From assembly GCA_012797715.1 (NCBI GenBank), contig JAAZOO010000432.1:1-9600 (forward strand): 9,600 nucleotides of DNA, read 5' to 3'. Under the pieces are notes generated by a model. That model did no database searches, was not told the DNA's origin, and saw only the letters and a program-made list of their open reading frames with translations. The position numbers and the translations under genes were made by a program. The stretch is from Geobacteraceae bacterium. GTDB taxonomy: Bacteria > Desulfobacterota > Desulfuromonadia > Geobacterales > Geobacteraceae. Shown one piece after another: positions 6,983 to 9,600 of this stretch (position 1 is its first letter; every line of letters begins with the position of its first letter).

Positions 6983-7657
6983 ATGGAAAGAGAACACAGT
7001 ATCAGACAGTATGACGCGGAACTGAACGAAATTCGCACCCTGCTCCTGCAGATGGGGGGGAAGGTGGAGATGATGATCTCCAATTCCATCAGGGCACTCG
7101 TGGAGCGGGACTCGGACCTGGCGGACGACACCATCCTCTCCGACCACGAGGTGAACCACCTGGAGGTGGTCACCGACGAGAAGTGCCTGGAGGTGCTGGC
7201 GCGGCGCCAGCCCGCGGCCCGCGACCTGCGCTTCCTCACCCTGGCGCTCAAGATAGTGACCGACCTGGAACGCATCGGCGACCAGTGCGTGAGCATCTGC
7301 AACCGCGTCAAGGAGCTGAACGAAGAGCCCCCCCTCAAACCCTACATCGACCTGCCGCGGCTGGCCGACGCCGCCCGCGCCATGGTGCGCGAGGCCCTGG
7401 ACGCCTTCGTGCGCGGCGACGAGCAGCTGGCCGTCACGGTCTGCGAAAACGACCAGCTGGCCGACGACCTCAACCTCCAGATCCAGCGCGAACTCCTCAC
7501 CTTCATGATGGAAGACCCCACCACCATCACCCGCGCCCTGAAACTCAACTACATCTCCAAATGCCTGGAGCGCATCGCCGACCACGCCACCAACCTGGCG
7601 GAAATGGTGATCTTCATGGTCAAGGGAAAGGACATCCGGCACACCGCCCCGTCCTGA
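6983..7657 (+). CDS. phoU: Phosphate signalling protein PhoU
   Basis: PhoU is the negative regulator that couples the Pst transporter to the sensor kinase PhoR, keeping the Pho regulon off when phosphate is plentiful. The 224-residue product has the usual length and all-helical pattern of two similar three-helix bundles. Its two metal-cluster motifs are visible: DLERIGDQ (94-101) in the first repeat and CLERIADHATNLAE (194-207) in the second. Other conserved blocks are the N-terminal SIRQYDAELNEIR (6-18) and RRQPAARDLRF (74-84). ATG 6983 fits the family start; its ribosome site (AACAGGG) is weak and is preceded by a stem-loop. It is the last gene of the pst operon, 60 bp behind pstB. No phoB or phoR gene is inside this window, so the partner kinase lies elsewhere. 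Confidence 0.95.
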   Translation: MEREHSIRQYDAELNEIRTLLLQMGGKVEMMISNSIRALVERDSDLADDTILSDHEVNHLEVVTDEKCLEVLARRQPAARDLRFLTLALKIVTDLERIGDQCVSICNRVKELNEEPPLKPYIDLPRLADAARAMVREALDAFVRGDEQLAVTVCENDQLADDLNLQIQRELLTFMMEDPTTITRALKLNYISKCLERIADHATNLAEMVIFMVKGKDIRHTAPS

Positions 7658-7695
7658 CCCCCCTCCCCCGGAACCTGCCGCCGCCGCGACAGAAG

Positions 7696-7739
7696 TTTAT
7701 CCCGCCCGCAACACGGACGTAACACCACCATGGGATAGT
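7696..7739 (+). promoter_or_regulatory. Predicted PhoB-activated promoter of the GH3-family gene
   Basis: Three units with 11-bp period lie in the phoU-GH3 gap: TTTATCC (7696-7702), CGCAACA (7707-7713) and CGTAACA (7718-7724). Nine bases on comes GATAGT (7734-7739), 4 of 6 bases of the -10 consensus. Spacing is identical to the promoter before pstS, and the first unit is nearly the same (TTTATCC against CTTAACC). Transcription would begin near 7746, leaving a leader of about 20 bases that contains AGAGG (7757-7761) before ATG 7767. This predicts separate phosphate control of the downstream gene. Confidence 0.68.
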
Positions 7740-7766
7740 GCCCCCATCACCCTGTGAGAGGATCTC

Positions 7767-9323
7767 ATGAACGTTCTTCTTGCCGCTGCGGCTCGCGCCC
7801 GCGCGGCACGATTCAAGGCCCGCGACCCGTTCCGCAGCCAGCGGGAAATCTTCCGCACACTCATCGCCCGTGCGCGGCATACCCGCTTCGGCAGGGATCA
7901 CGGCTTCGGAGAACTGTGCGGGCTTCCCTTTGACACTGCCTTGCAGCGCTACCGGATGAACGTGCCCATCCGCACGTATGCCGATTTCTGGAGGGAATAT
8001 TTCGCCGTTCACTCCTGCACCGACCACGGCCGCATGCGTCTCACCCTGGACAATGTCACTTGGCCGGGACGCATTCCCTGGTTCTGCGAGACATCCGGCA
8101 CAACGGCCCCCACCAAGTTCATCCCTTTCACCAGCGAGATGTTCGCCGAGAACCGTCGCGCCGCCCTGGACCTGACCGCATGCTATCTGGCAGGGAACCC
8201 CTCCAGCAAGCTCATGGGGGGCAAACTGCTGTACATGGCGGGAAGCACGCACCTGAAAGAGGTGGGAAACGGGGCATGGAGCGGTGACATGAGTGCCATC
8301 ACCCTGCGCAACCGTCCCTGGTACCTGCGTCCGTTCGTGGCGCCCGACACTGCCGTGTCCGCCCTTCCCTGGGAGGAAAAGGTCGACCACATGGCCCGGC
8401 TCCTCCTGGAAAGCGGCACCATCCGCGGCATCTCCGGAGTTCCTCCCTGGATTCTCCTCCTCCTGAAGAGGTGCTCCGAACTGGGGGGGAAGGAGGCAGG
8501 GCGCCTCCTCCCCCACCTGGAACTCATTATTCACGGCGGAACGGGTATGAAACCCTATAGAAGCGAATTCGAACACCTGTTCGGGGAACGCCCTCCCGTG
8601 TTTCTGGAGCTTCTCCCCTCTTCCGAGGCGTTCATGGCCTTCCAGATCCCGGGAGACGACCTGATGCGCTTCGCTCCCTTCTACGGCGTGTTCTTCGAGT
8701 TTGTCCCCTTCGAGTCCCTGGACGAACGGGGCGTTCCCGCGCCCGATGCCGAAACGGTGCCTCTGTGGGAGGTGGAGACAGGCCGCCGCTACGCCGTGAT
8801 CCTTTCCACCTGCGCCGGCCTGTGGCGCTACCACATCGGAGACACCCTGCGCTTCGTCTCCCGCGACCCGCTGTTCATGGAATTCACCGGCAGGGACCGC
8901 TTCCTGGACCGATTCGAAGAGAAGGTTACCCAGGGAGAGGTGGAAGAAGCAGTTGCAGAGCTGAACCGGCACGAGGGGGGTGCTGTCCGCGAGTTCATGG
9001 TGGGGGCCGACATACCCGGCCGGCGCCATCTCTGGGTTCTTGCGGTGCAGCCCGGAAGCGAACGGAACGAAGAACGGTTCGGCCGTATCCTTGACGGAAA
9101 CCTGACCGCACGGAACGCGGATTACGCGGCATTCCGGGAACAGGGAAGGATCCATCTGCCGCGGGTCATCATCGTGGATGAACAGGAAATCTACCGGTGG
9201 TCAAAGGAGCGGAGAGGCAGGCTGGGGGGACAGAGCAAGATACCCCACATCGACCCCACACCGGATGGAGAGATGGTGCTGGACCTGGCACGGTATTCCC
9301 AAGGAATCCTCTCCCCAAAATGA
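7767..9323 (+). CDS. GH3-family acyl-adenylating enzyme (auxin-responsive GH3 homologue)
   Basis: The product is a 518-residue protein of the GH3 family, relatives of the plant enzymes that adenylate an acyl acid such as indoleacetate or jasmonate and transfer it to an amino acid. The three ATP/AMP-binding blocks of the family are visible: motif 1 ETSGTTAPTKFIPFT (108-122), motif 2 ELLPSSEAFMAF (281-292, with the SSE triad) and motif 3 STCAGLWRYHIGD (347-359). A C-terminal lid follows (~375-518), including the conserved GGQSKIPHI near 487-495 with a lysine. There is no signal peptide, so it should be cytoplasmic. ATG 7767 has AGAGG five bases upstream. The natural substrate of bacterial GH3 proteins is largely unknown, and auxin conjugation should not be assumed. 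It follows phoU after 109 bp and has its own Pho box, so it is probably induced by phosphate starvation. Codon use is slightly richer in A/T third positions than pstC or pstA. Confidence 0.88.
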   Translation: MNVLLAAAARARAARFKARDPFRSQREIFRTLIARARHTRFGRDHGFGELCGLPFDTALQRYRMNVPIRTYADFWREYFAVHSCTDHGRMRLTLDNVTWPGRIPWFCETSGTTAPTKFIPFTSEMFAENRRAALDLTACYLAGNPSSKLMGGKLLYMAGSTHLKEVGNGAWSGDMSAITLRNRPWYLRPFVAPDTAVSALPWEEKVDHMARLLLESGTIRGISGVPPWILLLLKRCSELGGKEAGRLLPHLELIIHGGTGMKPYRSEFEHLFGERPPVFLELLPSSEAFMAFQIPGDDLMRFAPFYGVFFEFVPFESLDERGVPAPDAETVPLWEVETGRRYAVILSTCAGLWRYHIGDTLRFVSRDPLFMEFTGRDRFLDRFEEKVTQGEVEEAVAELNRHEGGAVREFMVGADIPGRRHLWVLAVQPGSERNEERFGRILDGNLTARNADYAAFREQGRIHLPRVIIVDEQEIYRWSKERRGRLGGQSKIPHIDPTPDGEMVLDLARYSQGILSPK

Positions 9324-9351
9324 ACAAAGCACTCCATGCACGTATGCTCCC

Positions 9352-9392
9352 TTTCTCCAGCCCATGTGCAACCTCGGCACGGCTGGGAGAAA
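9352..9392 (+). terminator. Large stem-loop after the GH3 gene, possible terminator
   Basis: TTTCTCCAGCC (9352-9362) pairs with GGCTGGGAGAAA (9381-9392) with one bulged G. Inside it GTGC (9366-9369) pairs with GCAC (9377-9380) around a seven-base loop. The structure begins 28 bp after the GH3 stop. Five T occur only at 9403-9407, ten bases beyond the stem, so classical intrinsic termination is uncertain, and the T run coincides with a Pho-box-like array. Confidence 0.45.
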
Positions 9393-9447
9393 AGTCACAT
9401 ACTTTTTCACTACCCGTAACAGGGCTGACACTTTCTCACGGTACTCT
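9393..9447 (+). promoter_or_regulatory. Possible fourth Pho-box-like array before the last gene
   Basis: AGTCACA (9393-9399), TTTTCAC (9404-9410), CGTAACA (9415-9421) and TGACACT (9426-9432) lie in an 11-bp register. TACTCT (9442-9447) follows the last unit by nine bases, as in the other three arrays. Only CGTAACA is a strong unit, and the -10 has 3 of 6 consensus bases, so this call is tentative. The leader to the gene at 9544 would be about 90 bases. Confidence 0.35.
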
Positions 9448-9472
9448 CGCGGCACACATCCCGGGGTCGGAA

Positions 9473-9488
9473 CGCGGTCCGTACCGCG
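9473..9488 (+). other. Small hairpin in the leader of the last gene
   Basis: CGCGGT (9473-9478) and ACCGCG (9483-9488) form an exact six-base stem around CCGT. It lies in the untranslated stretch before the gene at 9544 and has no T run. It may be a leader structure; no function can be read from it. Confidence 0.35.
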
Positions 9489-9543
9489 GCCTGTTCGGGG
9501 GAATGGCCTTGCATGGTATATCAACGTAAAAAAGGAGGAACCA

Positions 9544-9600
9544 GTGAAAAAGAAGATGATTGCGGCAGGACTTGTGGCGGCGCTGGCCGTCGTGCAGAGC
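9544..9600 (+). CDS. Start of an exported protein (partial, first 19 codons)
   Basis: GTG 9544 opens a frame that runs to the right edge. The start is supported by a strong ribosome site AGGAGG (9533-9538) five bases upstream. The visible residues, MKKKMIAAGLVAALAVVQS with GTG read as Met, form a typical Sec signal peptide: three lysines, then an alanine/valine-rich core. The mature protein is outside the window, so its identity cannot be read. Its position after a possible Pho-box array would fit a phosphate-related periplasmic or outer-membrane protein such as a porin, phosphatase or second binding protein, but this is a guess from context only. Confidence 0.75.
   Translation, partial: MKKKMIAAGLVAALAVVQS

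Noticed and set aside
7620..9155. 511-codon - strand open frame opposite the GH3 gene
   Set aside because: The + strand frame has all GH3 motifs. The opposite frame has no recognisable features and no ribosome site.
9197..9529. Small + and - strand open frames at the right end
   Set aside because: They overlap the end of the GH3 gene, the stem-loop and the putative promoter, with no ribosome site. The real start nearby is GTG 9544.
1..9600. CRISPR arrays, tRNA/rRNA genes, insertion sequences, prophage or defence genes
   Set aside because: I looked for spaced repeats, tRNA-like cloverleaf ends, transposase motifs and terminal inverted repeats. None was found; the region is an ordinary chromosomal nutrient-uptake locus.

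Overview
The window is a high-GC bacterial chromosome segment carrying a complete phosphate-uptake and phosphate-signalling operon, pstS-pstC-pstA-pstB-phoU, on the + strand. GC content, long-form PstC and PstA permeases, a DUF502 membrane protein and a bacterial GH3-family enzyme next to the operon fit a Geobacter-like member of the Desulfuromonadia (former Deltaproteobacteria). That placement is inference from gene style, not from a marker gene.

Layout: 1-105 is the 3' end of an unidentified + strand gene. It converges with a DUF502/COV-family membrane protein on the - strand (116-706). Bases 707-1155 hold no long gene but carry two near-identical Pho-box promoters pointing right. The first (768-811) lies just before a 43-codon small ORF (841-972). 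The second (1077-1120) drives pstS (1156-2127). A strong stem-loop (2149-2177) separates pstS from the tightly packed pstC (2267-4495), pstA (4513-6105), pstB (6140-6922) and phoU (6983-7657). A third Pho-box promoter of the same design (7696-7739) stands before a GH3-family acyl-adenylase/amidosynthetase gene (7767-9323). After a large stem-loop and a weaker Pho-box-like array, a new gene with a signal peptide starts at 9544 and leaves the window.

Working together: PstS captures phosphate in the periplasm, PstC and PstA form the channel, PstB powers it, and PhoU reports transport status to the PhoR/PhoB two-component system, which is not encoded here. The Pho boxes would let PhoB activate pst when phosphate is scarce. 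The most interesting signal is the strict promoter grammar: three 11-bp units, 9 bp, then a hexamer of form NANAGT. It recurs at three sites and places the GH3 enzyme and an undescribed small ORF or small RNA in the same predicted phosphate-starvation regulon.
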